A stretch of 64,000 nt of DNA. Origin: Bacillota bacterium (GTDB lineage Bacteria; Bacillota; Clostridia; Acetivibrionales; DSM-1351). The position numbers were made by a program, and so were the translations under genes. Position 1 is the first letter of the stretch, and the number at the start of each line of letters is the position of its first letter. The notes beneath the pieces were generated by a model, which searched no databases, had not been told where the DNA came from, and saw only the letters and a list, made by a program, of their open reading frames with translations. Location: assembly GCA_023393115.1 (NCBI GenBank), contig JAEWMS010000084.1, positions 1-64,000 of the forward strand, written 5' to 3'. Of the stretch, positions 27,537-36,495 are shown piece after piece.

Positions 27537-29420
27537 CTAATTATTCTTAAAAAAGTCTGATCTTATGGCCATATCGGCATACTCCAGCCCTTTTAGCATT
27601 TCTTCCTTTTTTGCTCCATCGATTTTGCCCCGGAGTTCACCATTTGACAGTACCACATAGTCCTCTTTCGTGTTTAACAGATTCCTTCCGAATACAGTAG
27701 ACTCATATTCACTTTCATCTACTCCAAAAAGGTATAGAAGTGTAGGCATAAGGTCGATTTGTCCGCCTGTTGTATGGATTGTCTGGGCCTGCTGCCCCTT
27801 ACTGTATATAATCAAAGGAATTCTTTTATCGTTCTCCAGCCACCACTGCTGAGACGGCTGTATACTTTGTATTTCGTCCTTAAAGTATTTATGTACCGAA
27901 TCATGGTCTCCATATATTACTAACACAGTGTTATCAAGTACTCCCGACTTTTCTAGTTCTTCAATAAAGGTTCCGATACACCTGTCTGTATAATTTATAC
28001 TCTGGAAGTAGCCCCCAAGTCGGCTGTCAGCCAGTTGGCCCGTCAGCTTCAGCTTTTGATGCCTCAATGGCATCTCGAAGGGTGAATGGCTGGTTAATGT
28101 GACCATAAAACTGTAAAAAGGCGCTTTCTGGTTAATCACTGTGTCCTTTACCTGTCTTAGAAAAGACCCATCACTTAATCCCAAAAAAATTACCTCATCC
28201 ATTTTAAAGCTTTTGGAGTCTATACACTGCTGGAAACCCATATTATCCAGAGCCTCCATCCAGTTCCAGTACTCTCCGTTATCAGGATGAATGGCCGTTG
28301 TAGTATAGCCATGCTTTTCCATCATTACAGGCAGTGAATTGTAGGTGGTATAAGGAAACCTGAAAAAGGTACTGCCCTTTCTAACTGGAAATACCGATGT
28401 ATTTGTCATCAAGTCGGCATCTGAGCTGGTTCCCTCATTTATCTGAGTATAATAGTTATTAAAGTACAAACTGTTTGATAATAGTTTGTTAAGTGTCGGT
28501 GTTACCTCCTGCCCATCAACTGATTGTCCGATGACGAAATTCTCAAGAGATTCCACCTGCAAAATCAAAAGGTTTTTTCCTTTATAAATACCTTTATAGC
28601 TGTTGGGAGGTAACTTTTCATTTTTAGCGTCTATCCAGTTCTGAATCGCGTTCCTGTCTTTATCAGATATCTTGTAAGGCTTGAAGTCTGAGAAAAACAC
28701 ATAGCAGTCGTACACATGATACCCCATAGGAGAAGTGTTACTGATGGTCTGAGCAGGATTCCAATGAGTATAAAAAATATAGTCATTTTTGTCGTTGCCG
28801 TATATGTCAATTATTATATGGTTTGCAGTTATGTATCCCATCGATAGAATAGCAATGGTAAAAAATGCAATCAATCTGGCTTTAAGGCTCGTAAATAACG
28901 GAGATGAATAATAAACCATATTTCTTGTTATTATCAATAGAACTGCGATAATTGGAATATCAAAGTAGAAAACAATATCACAGGGCCTGAACATTGCAAA
29001 TATACTATCCCACAGATTGTTCAGATTACCCGTTTGCCGCAGGAGCTGGGTAGAAAGGAAATTGCCGCTGGCCCGGATATATACGGCATCAAAGGAAAAT
29101 AAAAAAGAGCATAAAAAATTCAGAATGAGTAAAAGCCAGAGCCTTCCCTTATTCTTAGCCAGATAGCTAAGGGATAAAACAACCAATAAAAATGCAACGC
29201 ATATTGACATGTATTTTATGTTTCTTAATCCCCGAGACATATCAATTAACGATTGATTATCGCTGTTTACAAATCCCATGAGTACAACGGATTTTAGAAG
29301 CAGCATTCCAAATGTTATAAACATCAGCCACTCCTGAGCCAGGCACCAAAAAAACCCATCCCCTCTGTTCAAGTTTCTTCTATGAGCTACGGTAATACCA
29401 TAAGAAGTTTTAGCCATCAT
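27537..29420 (-). CDS. LtaS-like membrane sulfatase/phosphoglycerol transferase
   Basis: A 627-aa alkaline-phosphatase-superfamily protein of the lipoteichoic acid synthase type. The N-terminal third has about five transmembrane segments (about 28-48, 73-91, 97-117, 145-163, 188-206). The extracellular domain has the metal-binding start LLILQVESLENFV (about 279-291), the likely nucleophile Thr in EGTSSDADLMTN (about 324-335), HPDNGEYWNW, and the late metal motif YGDHDSVH (about 493-500). Known relatives add glycerol phosphate to polymers or headgroups; the exact substrate is not decidable from sequence. Confidence 0.88.
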   Translation of the reverse strand: MMAKTSYGITVAHRRNLNRGDGFFWCLAQEWLMFITFGMLLLKSVVLMGFVNSDNQSLIDMSRGLRNIKYMSICVAFLLVVLSLSYLAKNKGRLWLLLILNFLCSFLFSFDAVYIRASGNFLSTQLLRQTGNLNNLWDSIFAMFRPCDIVFYFDIPIIAVLLIITRNMVYYSSPLFTSLKARLIAFFTIAILSMGYITANHIIIDIYGNDKNDYIFYTHWNPAQTISNTSPMGYHVYDCYVFFSDFKPYKISDKDRNAIQNWIDAKNEKLPPNSYKGIYKGKNLLILQVESLENFVIGQSVDGQEVTPTLNKLLSNSLYFNNYYTQINEGTSSDADLMTNTSVFPVRKGSTFFRFPYTTYNSLPVMMEKHGYTTTAIHPDNGEYWNWMEALDNMGFQQCIDSKSFKMDEVIFLGLSDGSFLRQVKDTVINQKAPFYSFMVTLTSHSPFEMPLRHQKLKLTGQLADSRLGGYFQSINYTDRCIGTFIEELEKSGVLDNTVLVIYGDHDSVHKYFKDEIQSIQPSQQWWLENDKRIPLIIYSKGQQAQTIHTTGGQIDLMPTLLYLFGVDESEYESTVFGRNLLNTKEDYVVLSNGELRGKIDGAKKEEMLKGLEYADMAIRSDFFKNN

Positions 29421-29616
29421 ATTTTATTTTCTCCCATAGAATACATATTATTGAATCAAATTTGTAGTTATTATATTACTTTAGTGAATATAAAGTCAAT
29501 TGCTACTGGTTAAATCTACTCCAATTTAGCACATTATTACTTCTTAAATTACTATAATTAGTTTTACTTTAATATAATACAGCTAAAATAACAATACATT
29601 TTGTCGATTACAAAAC

Positions 29617-29661
29617 GAAAAGCTCCTTTCCTAATAAAATAAAAGGAAAAGGAGCTTTTAT
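29617..29661 (-). terminator. terminator after hpf
   Basis: On the minus strand AAAAGCTCCTTTTCCT...AGGAAAGGAGCTTTT is a long near-perfect stem followed by CGTTTTG. It lies 25 nt after the hpf stop. Confidence 0.85.
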
Positions 29662-29685
29662 AAACTTATAAATAATTAACAAGTA

Positions 29686-30216
29686 CTAGAACTCCGGCTC
29701 AATCAATCCATAGTTCCCATCCTTACGCTTATAAACAACATTTACCTGTCTGCTGTCTGCATTATAGAACATAAAGAATTCATGACCCAGCAGATTCATT
29801 TGAAGTATAGCTTCCTCAACATCCATGGGTTTGACTGCAAATCTCTTTGATCTAACAATCTTGAAATCTTTCTCTTCTGTGATTTCTTCGGTAAATTTAA
29901 CATTTTCAAACCTGAAATCATGCTCATGAAGCCTTCTTTCTAGCCTTGTTTTGTTTTTCCTGATTTGTCTTTCAAGAAGGTCTACAGTTTTGTCTATTGA
30001 AGAATACATATCTTCGTTTGATTCTTCCGCCCTGAATACTATCCCATTAAATGGTATAGTAACTTCAACAATTTGTCTGGTCCTCTGTACACTCAATGTA
30101 ACATGTGCTTCTGTTTCATTTGTAAAAAATTTATCTAGTTTGTTAATTTTCTTTGTTACCCTTTCTTTAAGACCTTCGGTAACATCGATATTTTTTCCAG
30201 TAATAATTATCTTCAT
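29686..30216 (-). CDS. hpf: ribosome hibernation promoting factor, long form
   Basis: It dimerises 70S ribosomes into inactive 100S particles in stationary phase. At 176 aa it is the long form. The N-terminal S30AE domain (about 1-100) includes MKIIITGKNIDVTEGLKERV and VEVTIPFNGIVFRAEE. The C-terminal dimerisation domain (about 118-176) includes KRFAVKPMDVEEAILQMNLLGHEFFMFYN (in part) and ends with VVYKRKDGNYGLIEPE. The ribosome binding site is GAGAGGGGC. A cluster of DnaA boxes lies 220-265 bp upstream. Confidence 0.96.
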   Translation of the reverse strand: MKIIITGKNIDVTEGLKERVTKKINKLDKFFTNETEAHVTLSVQRTRQIVEVTIPFNGIVFRAEESNEDMYSSIDKTVDLLERQIRKNKTRLERRLHEHDFRFENVKFTEEITEEKDFKIVRSKRFAVKPMDVEEAILQMNLLGHEFFMFYNADSRQVNVVYKRKDGNYGLIEPEF

Positions 30217-30436
30217 AATAACAGCCCCTCTCTGAGTTTTTGTGTAATCATGTTTAGAGCATTTACTAAAATGGTACTTGTTTAGATTGATATAATTCTA
30301 CACTAACAGGACAAAATCCTTCAAAATTAGGCAATGATTTTATATTAATATCCCATAATTTTTTATTAAACCTTAAATAATGGATTTGGCAATTAATATA
30401 ACATTTTTGCACAATTCTTCAACAAAACAGGTGTTT

Positions 30437-30480
30437 TGTGTATAGTTTTCTGTGGATAATGTGTATAACCCTGTTCATAA
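30437..30480 (-). promoter_or_regulatory. cluster of four DnaA-box-like sites
   Basis: All four face the same way. TGTGGATAA (30451-30459) and TGTGTATAA (30460-30468) fit the consensus TTATNCACA (complement) exactly; TGTGTATAG (30437-30445) and TGTTCATAA (30472-30480) each differ at one position. They lie in an AT-rich 487-bp gap (30217-30703) between hpf and the zinc-ribbon gene. The rest of that gap holds only the terminator at 30640-30675. Confidence 0.55.
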
Positions 30481-30639
30481 CTGATATTATCAAGAATTTT
30501 GCCTGTGGAATACTTTATCCCTTTCAAAAGTCCTCTAGATAATCTATTATTAGTAATTAACATTTTTTTATTAAATTATATGCCTTCAACTATTTCCCAA
30601 GAACAACAATGGAGAAGAAAGGAATTCATCCAACATACT

Positions 30640-30675
30640 AAAAAAAGTAGGTTGACTAAAAACAGTCAGCCTACT
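30640..30675 (-). terminator. terminator after the zinc-ribbon gene
   Basis: On the minus strand AGTAGGCTGACT-GTTTTT-AGTCAACCTACT is a 12-bp stem with one mismatch, followed by seven Ts. Confidence 0.9.
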
Positions 30676-30703
30676 CGTAAGAACTTAATAATATATTCAA
30701 ATA

Positions 30704-30967
30704 TTATTTTTTACTTGAATAACATTTGCTGCAATACACTGGTTTGTCCAAATGTGGCTTAAAAGGCACCCTTGTAGTTTGCCCGCACTCAGCACATATC
30801 GCATCATATAACTCTTTCTTAGTTGAATGCTCTCTTTTACTTCTGCATGCCTTGCAACGTGTTGGTTCATTTTGGAAACCCTTTTCAGCATAAAATTCTT
30901 GTTCACCGGCTGAAAAAGTAAAATCCTCACCACATTCCTTGCAAACCAAGGTTTTGTCATTATACAT
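30704..30967 (-). CDS. zinc-ribbon protein with two Cys4 sites
   Basis: An 87-aa protein with paired CxxC motifs: LVCKECGEDF (about 7-16), RCKACRSKRE (about 37-46), AICAECGQTTRVPF (about 56-69) and VYCSKCY (about 77-83). This matches the small DksA-like zinc-ribbon family common in clostridia; function unknown, possibly nucleic acid binding. The start at 30967 follows GAGGGGCGATACA and gives MYNDKTLVCKECG; the ATG at 30982 is upstream of that site. Confidence 0.85.
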   Translation of the reverse strand: MYNDKTLVCKECGEDFTFSAGEQEFYAEKGFQNEPTRCKACRSKREHSTKKELYDAICAECGQTTRVPFKPHLDKPVYCSKCYSSKK

Positions 30968-31088
30968 TGTATCGCCCCTCACTTAACAGGTATTTTAATA
31001 TTTTACATTATATTACATACATTACCATTATTCAATATATAATTTTTATGAAGTAATGTATCAGCCTGGTAATCAAGTCCCCAATCAA

Positions 31089-32027
31089 TTATTTCCCTAT
31101 GCTAATTCCCTCCCACAGTCTTTGGGGATACCTGCCTTCCTGAACCATGTCGTTGATAGACTTTTTAACTGTCGGTTTATCTTCCTGGTAGGTTACGCCA
31201 TACCACTTATCAGTGGTGGAAAGTACTCTCACATCGGCCTTACCTGATTTTATCAGGTTGTCTACAACAGTCGGGAGAAAAAATTCTGCCTTTAATATGT
31301 TACTCCTATTATTTTCAAGGAATACAGGGAACTGCTCCTCAAGCTCATTGAACAAGCTGGTATTAAACCCCCAGGTGTTCATCGAAACTATATTTCCCTT
31401 CGGTATCGTGATCCAGTTTCTATCATCCTCGGTGTATTTAGTCTCTTCACCAAACTTCATTATTTTAGTTCTTTCGTGAATGTCCACAAGATTTCCCTTG
31501 GCGTCAACATTACATACGCCCCTTGCAACATGCCCGTTTTCTGTCAGTGTATTTTCCAGTATAAAACCAACCATACAGTAATTATACTTGTCTGAAGCGT
31601 CCTGACTGCTTGCAAGAAAATCATTAAGTAGCTTATAGGTATGGGCACCATAAAAATCATCAGCATTTATTACTGCAAAAGGAGTTTTTACCGCTGCTTT
31701 AGCACTGAGAACAGCATGTCCTGTTCCCCAGGGCTTAACCCTGCCGTCAGGAACAGAAAATCCTTTTGGTAAATTATCGATGTTTTGATAAACATATTCA
31801 ACATCGATTAAACCCTCAATTTTCTTGCCTATTACTTCCCTGAAAGTTTCCTCTATTTCTTTTTTAATAATGAATACAACTTTACTGAAGCCGGCTCTTA
31901 TAGCATCATATATGGAGTACTCCATAATTATTTCTCCATTTGGTCCGACAGGGTCAATCTGTTTTAAACCACCATATCTGCTTCCCATTCCGGCTGCCAT
32001 TATTACTAAAGTAGTCTTATTTTGCAT
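31089..32027 (-). CDS. sugar-nucleotide (NDP) nucleotidyltransferase
   Basis: A 312-aa GT-A-fold nucleotidyltransferase. The N-terminal signature VIMAAGMGSRYGGLKQID (about 8-25) binds the NTP; INADDFYGAHTY (about 119-130) carries the metal-binding Asp. It may make UDP-glucose or a related sugar nucleotide; the spacing and the GGLKQIDPVGPNGE sequence differ from GalU, so the substrate is uncertain. It lies 41 nt after galE, suggesting a shared role in sugar nucleotide supply. The ribosome binding site is GGGGGGTAATTTAC. Confidence 0.82.
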   Translation of the reverse strand: MQNKTTLVIMAAGMGSRYGGLKQIDPVGPNGEIIMEYSIYDAIRAGFSKVVFIIKKEIEETFREVIGKKIEGLIDVEYVYQNIDNLPKGFSVPDGRVKPWGTGHAVLSAKAAVKTPFAVINADDFYGAHTYKLLNDFLASSQDASDKYNYCMVGFILENTLTENGHVARGVCNVDAKGNLVDIHERTKIMKFGEETKYTEDDRNWITIPKGNIVSMNTWGFNTSLFNELEEQFPVFLENNRSNILKAEFFLPTVVDNLIKSGKADVRVLSTTDKWYGVTYQEDKPTVKKSINDMVQEGRYPQRLWEGISIGK

Positions 32028-32068
32028 GTAAATTACCCCCCTAATTTTTTGATTAATTGTGTGAATAA

Positions 32069-33082
32069 CTATTTATATCCTTCAGGGTTTTGTGACTGCC
32101 ATCTCCATGAATCTCTGCACATTTCATCAATATCCTTTTCGGCGGTCCAGCCCAGTTCAGCTTGTGCTCTATCTGTTTTTGCATAGCAGGCTGCTATATC
32201 TCCCGGCCTTCTCCCGACAATTTTGTATGGAATGTCTTTACCGCAGGCCTTTGAAAAAGCCTGTATCACTTCAAGCACTGAATACCCTTTACCGGTACCC
32301 AAATTGTAAGGTTTTATTCCGATGTGTTCGTTTGTTAGTTTTTCAATTGCCTTGACATGGCCTTTAGCCAAATCAACAACGTGTATGTAATCTCTTACTC
32401 CGGTTCCGTCAATTGTGGAATAGTCATTTCCGAAAACTTTTACTTCTTGATGCTTACCCACAGCAACCTGTGCTATATAAGGTACCAGATTATTAGGAAT
32501 CCCATTGGGGTCTTCTCCGATCAGGCCGCTGATGTGAGCCCCTATGGGGTTGAAATATCTCAGAAGCGCTATGTTCCATGACATATCGGAGTGATGAAGA
32601 TCTTGTAATATTTCTTCAATCATGAGTTTTGTGCGGCCGTATGGATTTGTTACAGATAGGGCAAACTCCTCCGCTATGGGGACACTTACAGGATCACCGT
32701 AAACCGTAGCTGATGAGCTGAAAACAAAATTCTTCACTTTATACTTTTGCATCAATTCCAATAGAATTAAGGTTCCTGTCAAATTGTTTTGGTAGTATTT
32801 TAACGGTATTGCTACTGATTCACCGACTGCCTTAAGCCCTGCAAAGTGTATGACGGAATCGATCTTTTCGTTTCTGAACACATTCTCCAGTTCGAGTTTG
32901 TCAAGTATATCTATCTTATAAAACTTTACTTCCCTTCCACTGATCTGCTTTACTCTTTCAACCGCTATTTCCTTGCTGTTAACCAAATTATCCACGATGA
33001 CAACCTCATAACCTGCAGACATCAGTTCCAGACAAGTATGAGTGCCTATGTATCCGGCCCCGCCGGTAACCAGTACTGCCAT
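32069..33082 (-). CDS. galE: UDP-glucose 4-epimerase
   Basis: Interconverts UDP-glucose and UDP-galactose. At 337 aa it is an extended SDR. NAD-binding GGAGYIGTHTCLEL (about 7-20), the catalytic SSSATVYG (Ser about 123) and YGRTK (Tyr/Lys about 147-151) are present, plus RYFNPIGAH (about 173-181) and the C-terminal RRPGDIAACYA. The promoter is at 33128-33157. It forms a two-gene unit with the nucleotidyltransferase. Confidence 0.96.
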   Translation of the reverse strand: MAVLVTGGAGYIGTHTCLELMSAGYEVVIVDNLVNSKEIAVERVKQISGREVKFYKIDILDKLELENVFRNEKIDSVIHFAGLKAVGESVAIPLKYYQNNLTGTLILLELMQKYKVKNFVFSSSATVYGDPVSVPIAEEFALSVTNPYGRTKLMIEEILQDLHHSDMSWNIALLRYFNPIGAHISGLIGEDPNGIPNNLVPYIAQVAVGKHQEVKVFGNDYSTIDGTGVRDYIHVVDLAKGHVKAIEKLTNEHIGIKPYNLGTGKGYSVLEVIQAFSKACGKDIPYKIVGRRPGDIAACYAKTDRAQAELGWTAEKDIDEMCRDSWRWQSQNPEGYK

Positions 33083-33127
33083 TCAATAACCCCCTTTTTC
33101 TTTTGAGACGAATATCATTGTTACTTA

Positions 33128-33157
33128 TTTATACAGAGTAACATTGTTTTTGGTCAA
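33128..33157 (-). promoter_or_regulatory. galE promoter
   Basis: On the minus strand TTGACC (33152-33157) is followed after 18 nt by TATAAA (33128-33133), about 45 nt before the galE start. Confidence 0.65.
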
Positions 33158-33276
33158 ATTCTTTAATTATTTATTAATTTTTCCTGCTTAATCCATTTTA
33201 GATCATACTGTAAATATTTTATACAAAATAAATAAATAAAACAACCTTTGGGAAAAACAGTACAGTGTGGCATTAA

Positions 33277-34185
33277 CTACTTCGATTTGTTCAGTTGCTT
33301 TAGCACCTCATCAAGTTGATTTTTATTATTGCAGCTAAGCATTGGCTCGAACAAATCGCCTTTTTGTTCCAGACGCGCTGCAATATTCTTAAGTGTAAAC
33401 ATCTCAGGCCGTATTTTCCCCAGCTCTTCCCATTCTATAGGTGTCGAAACTGCAGCGCTTTTTACAGCTCTGGCTGAATAAGCAGTAATCATACTTTTTC
33501 CATGCCACATCTGCAGCCAGTCAAAGTATATCTTCCTGTCACGGTTCTTCTTCATTCTCTCAATGGTAACCTTATTGCCCAATTTGTGGGTAAAGTATTC
33601 TGCAAAGAACTGGTTAAGGGTTCTGGCAGTATCATAATTGTACCTCGCTCCGGTGGGAATAAAAATCTGAAGGCCAGTGGCACCCGAGGTTTTTATAAAA
33701 GCGGTAATCCCAAGGGCTATGAGTGTTTCATGAATACTATCAGCTATTTCAGCAACTTCCTCAAAAGTATTTGCTTCATCAGGATCAAGATCGAATACAA
33801 GACTTGAGGGATTATCGGGTTTTTCATGAACATTAAAGCTGGTATGAAGCTCAAGAGCGGCCTGAGTGCACAGCCAGATCAAAGTGGCTGCCGAATTAAG
33901 GGCAATATAGTTTTTATCATTAAATTTAACTATTTTTACCCATTCAGGTGTATTAGCCGGCTTTTCCTTTTGATAAAAGCTCTTATCACCTATTCCATGG
34001 GGATACCTTATTGAGGTAAGCATCCTGTTTTTAGCATACCTTATTACATAGGGTGCAAGTGTTGTCATTGTTTCAATAAACTGAAGTTTTGTTATTTGGG
34101 CCTCAGGCCAAAAGAGCTTGTCAGGATTAGTCACATCAATAATTTTGCTTTCAATTTCTACTTTTATATCAACAATTGTTTTCAT
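33277..34185 (-). CDS. ligD: NHEJ polymerase/primase (LigD polymerase domain, stand-alone)
   Basis: A 302-aa archaeo-eukaryotic primase-type polymerase that fills gaps in bacterial end joining. Visible: TNPDKLFWPEAQITKLQFIE (about 18-37), the catalytic Asp pair in VFDLDPDEANTFEEV (about 127-141), SGATGLQIFIPTG (about 165-177), and the third-Asp region KIYFDWLQMWHGKSMITAYSAR (in part, about 215-234). It begins within the ligase stop (TAATG overlap), so translation is coupled. In many bacteria this domain is fused to the ligase; here it is separate. Confidence 0.93.
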   Translation of the reverse strand: MKTIVDIKVEIESKIIDVTNPDKLFWPEAQITKLQFIETMTTLAPYVIRYAKNRMLTSIRYPHGIGDKSFYQKEKPANTPEWVKIVKFNDKNYIALNSAATLIWLCTQAALELHTSFNVHEKPDNPSSLVFDLDPDEANTFEEVAEIADSIHETLIALGITAFIKTSGATGLQIFIPTGARYNYDTARTLNQFFAEYFTHKLGNKVTIERMKKNRDRKIYFDWLQMWHGKSMITAYSARAVKSAAVSTPIEWEELGKIRPEMFTLKNIAARLEQKGDLFEPMLSCNNKNQLDEVLKQLNKSK

Positions 34186-35159
34186 TAGTCTGTCAACACC
34201 TTTCCATTTGCCTCGTTAACGGGTAGATTTGTGAAACCCAGTATTTTAGGGTGACGAAAAACCCCATCATTGGAGAGTTCCTGGAAACCCACCCAGCAGG
34301 TTATTGCAGGAACTGTCCAGGTCAGTTCCATTCCCGACTTGCTAACATCTGTAATGGCCTCCAGCTCAAAGGGACAATCCTCCTGCACAAGATCGTTTTT
34401 ATACTGCCTGAGAAGCAGCAAATCAGAGCCTTTTAACCCAAGAGAAGCTCTTCCCATGTATACAAGCTTTGAACTTTCTCCAGTTCTGACGCCCATCAAC
34501 AAGGAATTTGGAAGTTTTTCCTTCCATATAATCCCCCCGATTATGCAAAGCATTTTTTTTGTAAATTTTGTTTTAAACCATTCCTCATGCTTTTTTCCGG
34601 GTAGATAAAAACTGTTCAGCTTCTTTGAAACTATGCCCTCCATATTCTTCTGCTTCATTAATTCATACAGTTCCTCCCCGTTATCGTAGGCCTGGGATAT
34701 ATAGAAGGTATCACTGGCAGCTACTAAAGGAGATACCACTTCTTCAAGGATCTTCTTTCTTTCAGACAGAAACTTGTTTGTAAGTAATTGGCCATTGCTC
34801 ATCAATATATCGAACATCATATACTTAACCGGATAATTTCTAAGATAATACTGAAGATTACGTTTACTCTTTACTGTTTCTCTGACCAGAACATTATGAA
34901 AACTGGGCTGTCCGGTCGCGTCTAAAACCACAAGCTCTCCGTCAAGAACAACCTGACCTGTTCCCAATTCCTTCTCCAGAAGGTCTAGTTCAGGATAAAA
35001 TTCGGTTCTTTCATTCCCCTTCTTTGTGAATATTCGCATACTCCCGGCTTCGAGATAAACCATTCCTCTGATCCCGTCCCATTTAATTTCATGGACAAAG
35101 TCTTTTCCCTGCTTAACCTGTGGGATGCTGACGGGTTCCATCGGTGTAATCCAGTTCAT
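34185..35159 (-). CDS. ligD: ATP-dependent DNA ligase (LigD ligase domain, stand-alone)
   Basis: A 324-aa ATP-dependent ligase. Motif I EIKWDGIR (about 24-31) has the adenylated Lys26; motif IIIa/IV FDILMSNG and EGIVSKKLNSFY (about 178-189), then motif V WFKTKFTK are visible, followed by an OB-fold C-terminal domain. It overlaps ku upstream by ATGA and the polymerase gene downstream by one base, a tightly coupled three-gene NHEJ operon. No phosphoesterase domain of LigD is present. Confidence 0.93.
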   Translation of the reverse strand: MNWITPMEPVSIPQVKQGKDFVHEIKWDGIRGMVYLEAGSMRIFTKKGNERTEFYPELDLLEKELGTGQVVLDGELVVLDATGQPSFHNVLVRETVKSKRNLQYYLRNYPVKYMMFDILMSNGQLLTNKFLSERKKILEEVVSPLVAASDTFYISQAYDNGEELYELMKQKNMEGIVSKKLNSFYLPGKKHEEWFKTKFTKKMLCIIGGIIWKEKLPNSLLMGVRTGESSKLVYMGRASLGLKGSDLLLLRQYKNDLVQEDCPFELEAITDVSKSGMELTWTVPAITCWVGFQELSNDGVFRHPKILGFTNLPVNEANGKVLTD

Positions 35160-36016
35160 GATTTAATGGTTTCCTTTATCTTTCCAGTCTTTTTCTTGGT
35201 TTTATTCTCTTCTCCTTCTTCATTTTTCTTTCTGCCACCCGATTTATTTTCCTTTGATAACTGTATACTTTGTTTCAGAGCCTCCATCAGGCTGACTATA
35301 TTCTCTTTATCTGCTTCCTTTTTAACAACATAGTCCTTACCCGCAATCTTGGCATTAATTTTTTCAAGGAGTCTTTCTCGGTAGGTGTCGCTGTATTTCG
35401 ACGGTTCAAACGCTGATGTCAGATTATCAATCAGTTGATTAGCCATATCAAGTTCAGCTTTTGTTGTCTGAAGATTTTCGGGCACACCCGGCACCTGTTT
35501 CGAATCCCTAACCTCATCAGGGTAGAAAATAGTTTCCAGGACCAGCACGTTATTGTATACTCTTATGACTGCCAGTGATTCACGATCCCTGATGGTTATC
35601 TTGGCAACTGCAATTCGCTGTTTTCCGCCGAGTGCTTCCCTCAGAAGTGTATATGCCTTCCCACCGGTTTCCTGAGGCCCCAGAAAATAGGTCTTGTCAA
35701 AATAAATTGGATCAACCTCTTCCAACTTCACAAAATCCAGTATTTCAACTGCTTTTTCACTTTTGACCTCTATAGAATCAAAATCCTCCTCAGTAAGAAT
35801 AACGAATTTTCCCGGCTCGTATTCATAGCCTCTAACGATATCCTCAGGTTGAACATCTTTATTGCAGGCAGGACAGGTCTTTTTATACTTCACCGGAGTA
35901 TGGCATTCTTTGTGTATATATTTAAACCTTATATCCTTATCCTCTGTTGCTGTGAACATTTTAACCGGAATATTTACCAGTCCGAAGCTTATAGAGCCCT
36001 TCCATACTGTATGCAT
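35156..36016 (-). CDS. ku: DNA end-binding protein Ku
   Basis: Homodimeric ring that binds double-strand ends and recruits LigD. At 286 aa it starts with the hallmark HTVWKGSISFGLVNIPVKM (about 2-20). The CHTPVKYKKTCPACN segment (about 38-52) has two CxxC-type cysteines. VLVLETIFYPDEVR (about 153-166) and the core DLIDNL-like helix follow. The C-terminus is a Lys-rich tail (KENKSGGRKKNEEGEENKTK), known in other Ku proteins to modulate DNA binding. First gene of the NHEJ operon, ribosome binding site AAGGAGGG. Confidence 0.96.
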   Translation of the reverse strand: MHTVWKGSISFGLVNIPVKMFTATEDKDIRFKYIHKECHTPVKYKKTCPACNKDVQPEDIVRGYEYEPGKFVILTEEDFDSIEVKSEKAVEILDFVKLEEVDPIYFDKTYFLGPQETGGKAYTLLREALGGKQRIAVAKITIRDRESLAVIRVYNNVLVLETIFYPDEVRDSKQVPGVPENLQTTKAELDMANQLIDNLTSAFEPSKYSDTYRERLLEKINAKIAGKDYVVKKEADKENIVSLMEALKQSIQLSKENKSGGRKKNEEGEENKTKKKTGKIKETIKS

Positions 36017-36155
36017 ATAACCCTCCTTTTTATTTCTGTCATCAGTATTTTCCGTCTAAAAAAATTAATTATTCACATTATTATTTAAGACAAGCATTTT
36101 ATAGAAAGTAAGGGTGTGTTATAATTTATTAGTTACTTTATGGGAGGTGTTAAAG

Positions 36156-36371
36156 ATGCCCTTTTATGATCTTAAATGTTCTAAATGCGGAAATGAATTC
36201 AATATAATGGCTAAAATGAGCGAACGTGAAAACAATCAGATAAATTGTCCTCATTGCGGTAACAATAAGCTGGAAACCGTATTCAAGAGTGTGAATATCA
36301 TACAGTCAAGAAAATCGGATGGTGGGGACTGTCCCAACAGACACGTTTGCGGCGGCTGCTGCAATCATTAA
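36156..36371 (+). CDS. FmdB-type zinc-ribbon protein
   Basis: A 71-aa protein starting MPFYDLKCSKCGNEF, followed by INCPHCGNNKLETVFKSV, the pattern of the FmdB/CxxC regulatory-type small zinc ribbon. The C-terminus adds a Cys-rich patch (CPNRHVCGGCCNH). The start at 36156 follows GGGAGGTGTTAAAG. It is transcribed divergently from ku. Function unknown. Confidence 0.88.
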   Translation: MPFYDLKCSKCGNEFNIMAKMSERENNQINCPHCGNNKLETVFKSVNIIQSRKSDGGDCPNRHVCGGCCNH

Positions 36372-36415
36372 ATAAGGGCCGGGCTACTGGATTTTCCGTG
36401 GGAACAAAAACAAAC

Positions 36416-36456
36416 AAGGTATCTTTCAGGATTATTAGTCCATATAAAGATACCTT
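36416..36456 (-). terminator. terminator after the GerMN lipoprotein gene
   Basis: AAGGTATCTTT (36416-36426) and AAAGATACCTT (36446-36456) form an 11-bp stem. On the minus strand it is followed by TGTTTGTTTTTG. It may also stop the convergent FmdB transcript. Confidence 0.75.
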
Positions 36457-36495
36457 GATATATCAAGTCAAACACTGAAAAAGCTAAGTTTACAT

